A DNA stretch of 44,084 nt from Bacillota bacterium (GTDB lineage: Bacteria; Bacillota; Sulfobacillia; Sulfobacillales; Sulfobacillaceae). Under the pieces are notes generated by a model. It saw nothing but the letters and a program-made list of their open reading frames with translations, ran no database searches and had not been told where the DNA came from. The translations under genes were made by a program, and so were the position numbers. Positions 7,381 to 15,461 of the stretch are shown piece after piece (within the stretch, counting starts at the first letter, position 1; every line of letters begins with the position of its first letter). The stretch is taken from the NCBI GenBank assembly GCA_023475835.1, contig JAMCVM010000034.1, positions 1 to 44,084 on the forward strand. Direction: 5' to 3'.

Positions 7381-8396
7381 CCCCATGGACTCGAAGGAGA
7401 AAATGGACGGACTTCCCGCGCCTCGACCCGTATTTTTTGCGCATTGTACAAGCCTCTGCTTAACCGCATAAATCCTGAATTGTTAAATCGCGTAGATGAG
7501 ATGGCAGTTCTTGAGCATCCCTCATCCCCGTGGTAATTAAACCCTGGCGGATTGCTGATGTTTTTTCTTGAACTTAGGCGGTTCCAAAGGCCTTTAAAGA
7601 ATCTTCGATACGCCACTTGCGCATGGATGATCGCTGTTTTCTAGGCTTTCGAAGAGACACGTTGAGTCCACGGATAGGCGCGGGCACCCGTTTGCCGGAT
7701 CCACCGGTCAAAAGCATCCGCGGACAGAAAAGGTAATCCTGGGTGGGATCGTGCTTGGTGGGTCACCGCATCCAAGTGATACCGGCACCCCCCGAAGGTT
7801 GGACCCATCGGTTGACGCTGCGCTGGCGTTGAGTGAATTTTCGTCCGGTCCGCTGTTAACATCAGGCTCCTCCACAATCTGAGTGTTATACTTCCGTAAC
7901 CATCCATCTGCGCGGAAAACAATCCCGATCATCGTGAAGTGTCCGAACGCCTTGATACTCCAAATATTGTCAGTGGATATAATATCTCCGATTGCTCGGA
8001 GCGCGGTGGAATTTGAATCAACCCGAAGCATCCCAACGTTCTGACGTCTTTACCGTGATGCCCAACATTTAGGGGAATCCCTGCCTCCATGGACGAATCG
8101 TTCGCAGCCAGCACTTCTCTTAGGCCCATTACGACCGACCGAGGCATGATCTCCTACCATGATTGGGTGGCCTCCCCTGGGTCGAGCGAGAAATTGCAAG
8201 TAGCGCCGTTCCGAGTGTACCCCGAAGTCGCACCGAGGTGAAGTGCCATAGCTAACCCGGCGCCATTGAGACCATCGGCAATCGATGCCATTTTTTCCGC
8301 ATTTCCCCTCATTCAATATTAGCACTCTGCTTGCAGTACGGCATAGGGTAAGCCATGGATTAGGCAAATTGGCCAGGGACCTCGAAGGCCATAAGC
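7381..8396. other. about 1 kb of decayed sequence before asnB
   Basis: Several overlapping minus-strand frames of 60-107 codons lie here with no ribosome binding site and no family I can name. Smooth stretches change frame repeatedly around 7900-8150 and 7640-7760, as in an old pseudogene. I see no RNA gene or clear promoter. Confidence 0.35.
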
Positions 8397-8414
8397 GGAG
8401 GGGTGGCAGAGGTA

Positions 8415-10262
8415 ATGTGCGGAATAGCGGGCTGGATTAATTGGGAACGGGACCTGGGGGCCGAGCGGAGCAGCATGATAGCCATGGCAGACAAGATGGT
8501 GTGTCGTGGTCCGGATGCCGAAGGATGGTGGGCCCATGGTCATGCCGCATTTTCGCACCGCAGGCTTATTGTTGTCGACCCGGAGGGCGGGCAGCAGCCC
8601 ATGGTCAGGGAACGCTCGGGTCAACATTATGTTTTGGTCTATAACGGGGAAATATACAACACCGTAGAACTTCGACAGCAGCTCACCGCGTTGGGCCACG
8701 AGTTTCGCGGCCATGCGGACACGGAAGTCGTTTTGGAGGCGTACCTGGAATGGGGGCCTGCCGCAGTCGAGCGCTTTAATGGGATTTTTGCTATCGGCCT
8801 TTTGGATGAAGGCCGCCGAACACTGTGGTTGGCGCGTGATCGGATGGGTGTCAAACCGCTGTTTTGGGCGGTTCGCGGTCGTGACCTCATCTTTGCGTCC
8901 GATCTTCGGGCGATGCTGGCCCATGAATTGATCGAACCTGAAGTCGGCCCCGACGGGCTTTCGGAAATATTTGGTCTGGGGCCCGCGCGCACTCCGGGTC
9001 ACGGAATCTTCCAAGGCATTGAAGAATTAAAGCCCGGCCATTGGCTGGAATATTCCACTCGCGGTCTCAGCGATCACGTCTATTGGGCGCTGCAAAGTCA
9101 CGCGCATGAGGACGATCTCCCCACCACCATTCACCACTTGCGGAATTTATTGGAAGACACCGTGGTGCGCCAATTAGTAGCCGACGTCCCGGTGGTTACT
9201 TTGCTGTCAGGGGGACTGGATTCGAGTATTGTGACCGCAATGGCGGCCAAAGCCTTTGACCGGGCCAACCGAGGACCGCTTGATACGTATTCGATCGACT
9301 TTGTGGATATGGGGCGCTATTTTCAATCGAATGGCTTTCAGACCAACCTCGACGCTCCTTGGGTGGAAGTCGTATCTGAGTACTTGGGCACGCGCCATCA
9401 TCGCGTGGTGCTCGACACGCCGGAATTGGTCGATGATCTCCTGCCCGCCCTTCACGCTCGCAACTATCCCGGCATGGCCGATGTGGATAGTTCACTCCTG
9501 ACGTTTTGTCGTGAAATTAAACGCAATGCCACCGTAGCCTTGTCGGGGGAAGCGGCGGATGAAATCTTCGGCGGCTACCCCTGGTTTCATATGGAGGGTG
9601 CACTGCGGGCTACCACATTTCCCTGGGCACGCACGCTCGATCGACGTTTGGCGGTTTGGTCCGAAGAGCTTCTTGGCTTGACTCATTTAGCCGACTATGT
9701 GCACGACCGATACCAGCAAGCGCTAGCCGAGGTGCCGCGTTTGGCCGGTGAGCCTCGCGATCAAGCTCGGCTGCGGGAAATTGCCTACCTCAGCATTACG
9801 CGGTTTATGCCCACCTTACTTGACCGTAAAGATCGCATGAGTATGGAAGTGGGGTTAGAGGTCCGCGTACCCTATTGTGATCATCGCATTGTCGAATACG
9901 CGTGGAATATTCCTTGGCCATGGAAGTGTTTGGGTGGCCAATCGAAAGGCATTCTGCGTCAGGCAGTGGCCGATCTGTTGCCGCCCGCGGTGGTCTCGCG
10001 CCAAAAAAGCCCCTACCCTTCCACGGTCAATCCCTCATATCGTGAGGCCATGCGTGCCTGGCTTCGCCAGACTTTGGCTGAATCGGACTCTCCGTTGAAG
10101 CCCTGGGTTGATCATGAGTTTCTCAAACGCTTGATCGATGGTCAAAACGAAGTAGCCGACATCCCCTGGTTTGGTCAACTAATGGGCACTCCTCAACTCT
10201 TTGCATTTTTGATCCAATTGGACCATTGGCTACGGACGTATCACGTTCGGATTCGGGGATAG
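8415..10262 (+). CDS. asnB: asparagine synthetase, glutamine-hydrolysing
   Basis: The start is placed at the ATG 8415 so that the nucleophile Cys is residue 2 (MCGIAGW), as class II glutamine amidotransferases require. GGAGGGG lies 12 bases upstream. The 615-residue protein has an N-terminal glutaminase domain (about 1-210) and a C-terminal ATP-dependent synthetase domain with the PP-loop SGGLDSS near residue 260 and the SGEAADEIFGGYPW segment. Late motifs LDRKDRMSMEVGLEVRVPY and GGQSKGILRQA are also typical. It makes asparagine from aspartate, glutamine and ATP in the cytoplasm. The gene appears monocistronic and convergent with a Nudix-like gene 27 bp away. The length matches Bacillus AsnO/AsnB. 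An amidotransferase acting on another carboxylate is possible but less likely. Confidence 0.9.
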   Translation: MCGIAGWINWERDLGAERSSMIAMADKMVCRGPDAEGWWAHGHAAFSHRRLIVVDPEGGQQPMVRERSGQHYVLVYNGEIYNTVELRQQLTALGHEFRGHADTEVVLEAYLEWGPAAVERFNGIFAIGLLDEGRRTLWLARDRMGVKPLFWAVRGRDLIFASDLRAMLAHELIEPEVGPDGLSEIFGLGPARTPGHGIFQGIEELKPGHWLEYSTRGLSDHVYWALQSHAHEDDLPTTIHHLRNLLEDTVVRQLVADVPVVTLLSGGLDSSIVTAMAAKAFDRANRGPLDTYSIDFVDMGRYFQSNGFQTNLDAPWVEVVSEYLGTRHHRVVLDTPELVDDLLPALHARNYPGMADVDSSLLTFCREIKRNATVALSGEAADEIFGGYPWFHMEGALRATTFPWARTLDRRLAVWSEELLGLTHLADYVHDRYQQALAEVPRLAGEPRDQARLREIAYLSITRFMPTLLDRKDRMSMEVGLEVRVPYCDHRIVEYAWNIPWPWKCLGGQSKGILRQAVADLLPPAVVSRQKSPYPSTVNPSYREAMRAWLRQTLAESDSPLKPWVDHEFLKRLIDGQNEVADIPWFGQLMGTPQLFAFLIQLDHWLRTYHVRIRG

Positions 10263-10289
10263 GGGTGGCTAGCCAGGGATGCCGGTTTC

Positions 10290-11048
10290 TTAGGAGAATG
10301 CTTGCTGATGCGGATCGCGACCGGTCGCAGAGGACGGGGCGGCAGATAGTTCGGGGGCGAGCAAAAAATCTTGAACGGAACGCAAGACACGAAAATCCTG
10401 CCATCGTTCAGGGGCAAGGCCCGGTCGAATCGCGTCCACATCAGACAATTCCGGCTCCGACAAACGGATGAGATGTTGGCGAATAGGACGAGACAGGTCC
10501 GCCCAGGCCCAGGGCACGTCGAAACGGACAGCAATGGCGATGCTTCCGTTTGCTAGCTGGCTAAACCCTCGAACTGCGCCGTGTAAGGGCTCCAGTCCGG
10601 TCTCTTCGGCTAATTCCCTTTTCGCCGCTGCCACCGGGTCGAAATAGCCGGAGCGGATATCCTCGAGGCTCGGCGATCCGCCGATGGGTTGCATCACATT
10701 CGGTTTAGAGCTTTTCGGATGCGTCAGTCCTACGATGGCCAGGCCATCGGCTGTAATCACCCAAGCGCAAGCGGTGACGATTCTAACGTGATAGGGATGG
10801 CCTGGCTCTAGGTAGCGCCGGCTGAACAAAAAATGGGCGAAATCCGTGAAGCGCGTCTCGATACCAGTTTCCCCCTGCCTGTCCCATCCGTCCCGGTCTA
10901 CCGCCAGGACGGGCCCTCGGTAAAAATGAGGACGATCACAAAGGACTTTAGACCAATGCAGATTCACCTGATCTAACCATTCCGGAGCTAACTGCCACCG
11001 TGTCGGGGACACTCGCACCACTAGTCGCTCTGTGGGCTTCCACGTCAT
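10290..11048 (-). CDS. Nudix-fold protein with an atypical Nudix box
   Basis: A 252-residue protein. Residues about 95-205 carry a Nudix fold: a strand (TACAWVITADGLAIVGLT), QPIGGSPSLED, then AAAKRELAEETGLE, which holds the REXXEExG core. The conserved Glu expected eight residues before the Arg is Phe or Asp (GYFDPVAAAKREL), and the segment after GG is longer than usual, so catalysis may be altered. The N-terminal 95 residues contain many Trp, Arg and His and no domain I recognise. The ATG has only a distant AAAGGA upstream. Its substrate cannot be predicted. Confidence 0.65.
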   Translation of the reverse strand: MTWKPTERLVVRVSPTRWQLAPEWLDQVNLHWSKVLCDRPHFYRGPVLAVDRDGWDRQGETGIETRFTDFAHFLFSRRYLEPGHPYHVRIVTACAWVITADGLAIVGLTHPKSSKPNVMQPIGGSPSLEDIRSGYFDPVAAAKRELAEETGLEPLHGAVRGFSQLANGSIAIAVRFDVPWAWADLSRPIRQHLIRLSEPELSDVDAIRPGLAPERWQDFRVLRSVQDFLLAPELSAAPSSATGRDPHQQAFS

Positions 11049-11313
11049 AAACCGCTCACGCTCGCATCATCCTTTGTGTGGAGACTTTTTCCGTCCCTAC
11101 CTAATCGCCATCAAAAACGCCCAGCACGCTCCGCCCCAACAAAGTCGCAAACAACCAAAAGCGCACGAAAACCCCCACCCTCAGATTCCACGCTAGCCTG
11201 AATACTCCAAACGTAACGCCTTGGGATTTTGCCTTATCCTTAGGCCACTCGCAATTCTCGTGGGCTAAGCGTACCATACATAGGGATAAACATCCAAAAC
11301 CGCAGGAGGTTTT

Positions 11314-12078
11314 ATGCACATGCCAAACACCTATCGCTTGATCGACCTTCGACCCGATCGCCATCCCGATTTACTACCATGGTCTCCGGTCTTGGCAGAA
11401 ACCGCCGCGCGACGCGTGGCTGCTACCAACATGCCAGCCATTTTGTTGCGTAGTCAATCAGCTTATGTTCTTTTGGGTCCCCAAGATCGACGTCTGCCTA
11501 AATTGAGCGAGGGGCTGCGTTGGCTTAAATCCCAGGGATTGCCGGTGTTGTTCCGTCTGGGTGGAGGCTCGGCGGTGCTTTTGGACCACCATTGCGTCAG
11601 TTTTGCAGTGATTCGTCCATCGCGGGATTTAACCGCATGGCGAACAAATTTTATTGTCATGACTCAAGGAGTGTTGCGAGGATTGGCTATGCTCGGGGTG
11701 TCGGCCCAATTTGGCGAGGCTCCAGGTTCTTATTGCCCGGGCCCGTACGATCTGCTAGTGGCCGGAAAAAAAGTGGCTGGCGTCGCTCAGGCGATTCGCG
11801 GAGGGTATGCAATGGTTAGTGGCATGCTCATTGTTGACCAAGACCCAGTAGCGACGACTGCGCTGCTTCAGGAGTTCTACGACCGTGCTGGAAAGGTTCA
11901 GCTCCTTCGGTCCGAGGCGGTGGCCGACCTCGCTTCGTGGGTTCCGGTAACCGTTAACCAGGTGTTTGACGCGATCATCGAGGGCTACTCGCAAACCGAC
12001 GTTCTCCATCAAGACCCATTGACTCACGATGAAATCATGTTGGCTCAGCGTTTATATCAAGAACGCAATCTGGCTTAG
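11314..12078 (+). CDS. lipL: LipL-like octanoyl-[GcvH]:protein N-octanoyltransferase
   Basis: A 254-residue member of the biotin/lipoate protein ligase fold. FRLGGGSAVLL near residue 80 is the substrate loop. The segment SYCPGPYDL, followed by GKKVAGVAQ, places Cys141 where LipL and LipM carry the acyl-thioester cysteine, with Lys152 and Lys153 as in lipoyl-binding enzymes. SYCPGxxDL fits LipL (transfer from GcvH to E2 subunits) better than LipM (transfer from acyl carrier protein). GGAGG lies a few bases before the ATG at 11314 and ten before the ATG at 11320; either may start it. No other lipoylation gene is nearby. A plain lipoate ligase is the main alternative. Confidence 0.75.
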   Translation: MHMPNTYRLIDLRPDRHPDLLPWSPVLAETAARRVAATNMPAILLRSQSAYVLLGPQDRRLPKLSEGLRWLKSQGLPVLFRLGGGSAVLLDHHCVSFAVIRPSRDLTAWRTNFIVMTQGVLRGLAMLGVSAQFGEAPGSYCPGPYDLLVAGKKVAGVAQAIRGGYAMVSGMLIVDQDPVATTALLQEFYDRAGKVQLLRSEAVADLASWVPVTVNQVFDAIIEGYSQTDVLHQDPLTHDEIMLAQRLYQERNLA

Positions 12079-12368
12079 CCGCGGCACGGACATCGCCATT
12101 TCGATGGCATAGGGAACGCGGGTCAAAGTTGACGGTTTGATGCCAAAGCCATGGGCGTCTGTAACCCTTGCTATGTGATGGTTCCCAAGTACTCTGACGG
12201 TTTCCCAGCCATGGAAACTATATATCCGGCACTAAAGAATTTAAACTCTACAGCCCGACGAAACATGCTCAGTCACCGGAGTCGGGCGAAAATGGACGTT
12301 ATAAGATCTTTAATGCCGGCTATATATGCTCTCAAGCAAAATAAAATCCAACAGCATTGGGTCGTAGA
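12079..12368. other. 290 bp between lipL and the TnpB element end
   Basis: A small stem-loop with a TTCG tetraloop (GCCAT/ATGGC near 12096-12109) lies just after the lipL stop but lacks a T run. The rest is AT-rich, with only a doubtful 78-codon plus-strand frame. Bases 12349-12368 are where a guide would be read from on the minus strand. Confidence 0.35.
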
Positions 12369-12660
12369 CCTGGTTAGAAAAATCTAGGATAATTTCTTTC
12401 GGTTTTTCTCGGTTGCTGACGGAACCTGCAGTCCTCACCGGCGCCCCAGGACTGGACGTAAACCTCGTCGTTTGCTCGGCGGCGGCTTTCGCCCCATCGA
12501 GCGAGGATGCGTGTCCCTCGCTCACCTCCGAGGATCCCGGACGGAGAAGAGAACGGCGAACCGTTCCGGTTTCTGTTCGGTGATGCCCTCAGCCCGGGTG
12601 TTGCCCGCCCTCTTCAAGATGCCCCGTCGCTCCTTTCACCATGTGGGAATGCGGTATGGG
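12369..12660 (-). ncRNA. second TnpB-associated omega/reRNA scaffold and element right end
   Basis: Read on the minus strand this matches 10-308 (+) from GCATTCCC to the terminal TTTTTCTAACCAGG. It keeps the same stems: 12516-12523/12499-12506 around GACACGCAT, 12604-12608/12594-12598 around CAACA, and 12448-12452/12431-12435 (GTCCT/AGGAC). Differences between the copies fall in loops or are paired changes within stems. It lies at the 3' end of a broken tnpB gene and overlaps its last codons, the arrangement known for TnpB guide RNAs. Similarity to the first copy ends at 12369, taken as the element's right end. Confidence 0.62.
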
Positions 12661-13299
12661 GCATTCTGGGAACAGGATCTTGCGATCTCTTAACCATCGC
12701 CTCAAATCCTGATGACGCGATGCCAACGTCCTTGACAGGAACCGTTGAATCTGAGCCCAGGCGCTCCAATCCTTCTTGGGTACGCCACGTCGTCCCCTGG
12801 ATGCTGGGTTCGCGTGTACTGTCGTAAGGCTTTCGAGACGTTCTCGCGGCGGACTTTCAACCCCCCACGGCGTCCAATGACCAGAGTTGCCGCGTGATGG
12901 GCGATGATACCGTATCGGGGGTGATACTTGAAGCGCCCAATGGTGGAGGGATAGGCCGATGAGACCTTACGGATGGCCACGCCTTCCCGAGCCTCCTCGC
13001 GTTCAATGGCCGTCAACAAGGCGCGATAGTTAAATTGATGGGTCTGGCGATTAAACTGGCCGCTGACCTCGCGGTCGGGGAATGAATGGTAAGTCTTCGA
13101 CTACCTTTGCCAATACAAACAACCATTCGTCCGTCTGCCACCGGTAACCATGATGCCCTACGGTAAAAGGCAATCGTATATTCATTGTAATCAGTTTAAC
13201 CCTTCCCCGGTTCGGTTTTGGGCTCAATGCCCGCTCGTCGCCGGGAAGATCTAACCAAATATCGAGCCGCTAAATCGGTTCTTTTGCCAGGACTTTCAT
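12589..13299 (-). pseudogene. broken tnpB (IS605 OrfB-family RNA-guided nuclease)
   Basis: Pieces of a TnpB protein are readable in three frames. Around 13299-13090 the N-terminal/wedge region reads MKVLAKEPI, TAG at 13270-13272, RLDIWLDLPGDERA, then YRWQTDEWLFVLAKVVEDLP. After a frame change near 13085 comes FNYRALLTAIEREEAREGV, then AYPSTIGRFKYHPRYG and AATLVIGRRGG, the well-conserved AYTSxIGxxKYxxxYGxxxHxAAAxVIGRR block of TnpB. A second frame change near 12785 leads to KKDWSAWAQIQRFL and RRWLRDRK. The stretch that should hold the first RuvC aspartate is missing at the 13085 junction. A coherent frame at about 13381-13590 may be more of the N-terminus. Confidence 0.7.
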
Positions 13300-13664
13300 T
13301 GTCAAGGTCGATGACGTTCCGGCGATGATATCATGAGCGTCAACCCGCCTGACGCTTGCGCTCGGTTTTCAGTGAGGAGATTAACGTTCGGCCAGCACGC
13401 GATCAATGCCTTTGGGCGACGCCAACAAACCAGCACCCGACAGCAGCGGAAGCTTCCCCAGCCCAAAGCCAGCGGAGTTCTCTTTCCAGGAAGGCTTTTT
13501 CCGGCCGCTTTCGCCGAGGACCTGGCGGTCCGACGCCGCCAGCATAGGGATGAAAGTCGTGGCCGGTTCCCACGTCCTCGGCTCGACCTAAAGCCCCCCA
13601 TCCCCTAATCGAGGGCTCGGGCAGCGGTAGGTGAGTTCTTGGCAAAGCCGTCTAAGTGTGGAGG
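13300..13664. other. 365 bp upstream of the tnpB pseudogene
   Basis: GC-rich sequence with overlapping frames on both strands. One minus-strand frame ending in TAA at 13381-13383 (including FGLGKLPLLSGAGLLASPK) has protein-like composition and may be the lost N-terminal part of the tnpB pseudogene. No left end of the element is recognised. Confidence 0.3.
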
Positions 13665-13925
13665 TTAGGGGGTCAAAAGCGCTCGATGTCGACGGACTTT
13701 TTTTCGCCATTGCAAATCCATTCTTCGAGCTGCAGTGAGATATCGTACGTTTGGTGGATAGAGCCGAACTAAAACGATTTGTGGGATGGTCACCTCCAGA
13801 TGCCCACATAGGGTGCATTGCGTACCGTCTACGACGGTAACCAGCATCTGGGTGCCTTCCACGGTTAGAGGGCCGGTCTTTACGACGTCTAATGATCCAC
13901 AGGTTTGGCAACGTTCTTCCTTCAT
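13665..13925 (-). CDS. YgiT/MqsA-type zinc-ribbon protein
   Basis: An 86-residue protein with two CxxC pairs (CQTCG near residue 6 and CTLCG near 38) around a beta-rich segment (GTQMLVTVVDGTQ), as in the N-terminal zinc domain of YgiT/MqsA antitoxin-like proteins. The C-terminal 35 residues are basic (LYPPNVRYLTAARRMDLQWR) and lack an obvious MqsA helix-turn-helix. GGGAGG lies nine bases before the ATG, so it is probably translated. No toxin gene of the MqsR type is next to it. A DNA-binding or zinc-binding regulator is plausible; function is unknown. Confidence 0.65.
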   Translation of the reverse strand: MKEERCQTCGSLDVVKTGPLTVEGTQMLVTVVDGTQCTLCGHLEVTIPQIVLVRLYPPNVRYLTAARRMDLQWRKKVRRHRALLTP

Positions 13926-13993
13926 GGTGCAAATCCTCCCATCGACGAAATCTTACTCTATGCTTTCTCTTTGCCGATGGCCGTTTCCTCCTT

Positions 13994-14047
13994 CTATCCC
14001 CAGGATACTCACAGTTTTTTCACAACTTTATCCCCATTATATCCACA
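13994..14047 (+). promoter_or_regulatory. cluster of DnaA-box-like 9-mers
   Basis: CTATCCCCA (13994-14002), TTATCCCCA (14028-14036) and ATATCCACA (14039-14047) each differ from the DnaA box TTATCCACA by one or two bases and share orientation. They sit in an AT-rich gene-free stretch containing TTTTTTCACAAC. Chance is possible. Confidence 0.3.
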
Positions 14048-14173
14048 AAGGTCGACGAGTTTCGTCACAAGCAGAGCTCCTCTCAGATCCAAGCGTTGAC
14101 GCCGAGCGACACTGCCGGATCGGCCGTTTCGGCAGGCGAGCCTGTTCGCCTAAGGTGTGCGGGTTTTTAATGC

Positions 14174-14344
14174 ATGGCACATTCAGAGCGTGATGAGGAT
14201 CGGCGAAGCCATGAGCCTATTTTCGTACCTATTTTCCGAGCCCTTTCTCCTCTGGTCGACGCTGTTGACGCTAACCTCAGGCAGGTTAAATACCTAGATC
14301 TCGGGCTGATGTTTTGGAGCTTTCCGTGTCGTCGGGCAGATTGA
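14174..14344 (+). CDS. possible small hypothetical protein
   Basis: A 56-residue frame from an ATG at 14174. It reads coherently (PIFVPIFRALSPLVDAVDAN, then VKYLDLGLMFWSF) with an amphipathic middle, but there is no ribosome binding site and I recognise no family. It may be a gene fragment. Confidence 0.2.
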   Translation: MAHSERDEDRRSHEPIFVPIFRALSPLVDAVDANLRQVKYLDLGLMFWSFPCRRAD

Positions 14345-14466
14345 TCCAAGCGGTTGACTTCGGAAGCGTTAAAAGGTCGGCTAAGTGGCGCGGGGGGCCT
14401 GATTACGATCGGTGCTTCTTAGCCAGATATTCTTGGCGAAGCCGCCGAAATACCGCGAGCGACTGG

Positions 14467-14985
14467 TTAGACCAGTGTAGGTCCGGTGCGCCGGGTCGCT
14501 TCAACTTGGCGGATGAGCGCTATTTGCGAATCAAGCATTCCTCTAGGCAAATGCTGCAGGGGATGCCAGGCGCCCGACTCAATCTCTCCATCCCATGATG
14601 TTCCGATAGAGTCGGGAAAGGCGGCATCATCTTCCAGGGAATACACCACCTCAAAGTGGCGCGGCCGAACAAATCCCATTTGAACGCAGCGCAAATGCGG
14701 ACCGGATGATAGGACAATCCCGGTTTCCTCGGCGATCTCTCGCAACGCGGCCTGCTCGAGGGTTTCGCCCCGGTCGACGAACCCTGTAATCAGACCCCAT
14801 GGATGGCGTGGACGGTATCGATGGCGCAATAGCAACACTTGGTCATTGCGAAAAGCCACAACCGCCACCGCTATCAAAAATTTGGCGTGCGTCCACCAGA
14901 CGAAAACGGACACCGCCTGCGCAGGACAATATTTCAATGCTTCTAAGCCCAGGATGCGAAGCTGCCTCAAAAGTTGCTTAAGCAT
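14467..14985 (-). CDS. Nudix hydrolase
   Basis: About 172 residues. A complete Nudix box is present: GFVDRGETLEQAALREIAEE followed by TGI, matching Gx5Ex7REUxEExGU. It is preceded by the strand LIAVAVVAFRNDQVLLLRHR and RPRHPWGLITG. Such enzymes hydrolyse nucleoside diphosphates linked to another group; HxPWGLITGFVDRGE resembles the NADH pyrophosphatase/ADP-ribose branch, but I cannot fix the substrate. The start is either ATG 14985 or an upstream TTG at 14997; neither has a clear ribosome binding site. The N-terminal 40 residues (LKQLLRQLRILGLEALKYC) are an amphipathic helix rather than a zinc ribbon. Confidence 0.8.
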   Translation of the reverse strand: MLKQLLRQLRILGLEALKYCPAQAVSVFVWWTHAKFLIAVAVVAFRNDQVLLLRHRYRPRHPWGLITGFVDRGETLEQAALREIAEETGIVLSSGPHLRCVQMGFVRPRHFEVVYSLEDDAAFPDSIGTSWDGEIESGAWHPLQHLPRGMLDSQIALIRQVEATRRTGPTLV

Positions 14986-15215
14986 GGAAAACCGCAAGCG
15001 TAGGGATTATTTTACACCAAAGCGGTTCAAGTGTTGCCCAGGTTCCCATTTGGCTTCCCCTTTGCTGTTATTCGTCATGCCGTCGGTGATTGCATCGGCT
15101 ATGGTTCATAATATGTCCTTGGCCACAGATCATGTGCACTTCACCGGGCGCCTTCAATCGGTTAACTAGCAAGGAAAAATGCCGGGTGAAACGTCTAGAG
15201 GGCTGGCTTCAGGGA

Positions 15216-15461
15216 ATGGGGATTGAGGAGGCGAAGAAGAGACCACTCGATAAGAATTATGAAAAGTCCGAATGTTGGACATCTAAGGCGAAGCAAGGAC
15301 CTAGCCGTGACGGACGTCTGACGAAACATCGTCTCATACCCAGGGCCTCAGTGACGAAAAAGTCGACCCGTCCCAACAAGCCGGTCCAAGACACGACATG
15401 GGATGGGGATGTTGGGCTGCCGACTCGAAATGAAAAAGTGCTATCCGAACATGACTTATGA
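15216..15461 (+). CDS. doubtful basic hypothetical protein
   Basis: An 81-codon frame rich in Lys, Arg, Ser and Thr (GIEEAKKRPLDKNYEKSE at its start). It overlaps the stop of the convergent leucine dehydrogenase gene by six bases. CAGGGA immediately before the ATG is too close to act as a good ribosome binding site. Composition and lack of family make it doubtful. Confidence 0.2.
   Translation: MGIEEAKKRPLDKNYEKSECWTSKAKQGPSRDGRLTKHRLIPRASVTKKSTRPNKPVQDTTWDGDVGLPTRNEKVLSEHDL

Noticed and set aside
11101-11277. A 58-codon hydrophobic minus-strand frame before lipL
   Set aside because: No ribosome binding site and no recognised family. It occupies the lipL upstream region and is probably chance.
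13302-13645. Minus-strand frames of 80 and 99 codons upstream of the tnpB pseudogene
   Set aside because: They overlap each other in different frames, have no ribosome binding site and odd composition. At most they are shadows of the lost tnpB N-terminus.
13994-14047. A chromosomal replication origin
   Set aside because: No dnaA, dnaN or other origin gene is near and the boxes are imperfect, so only a DnaA-box-like cluster is claimed.
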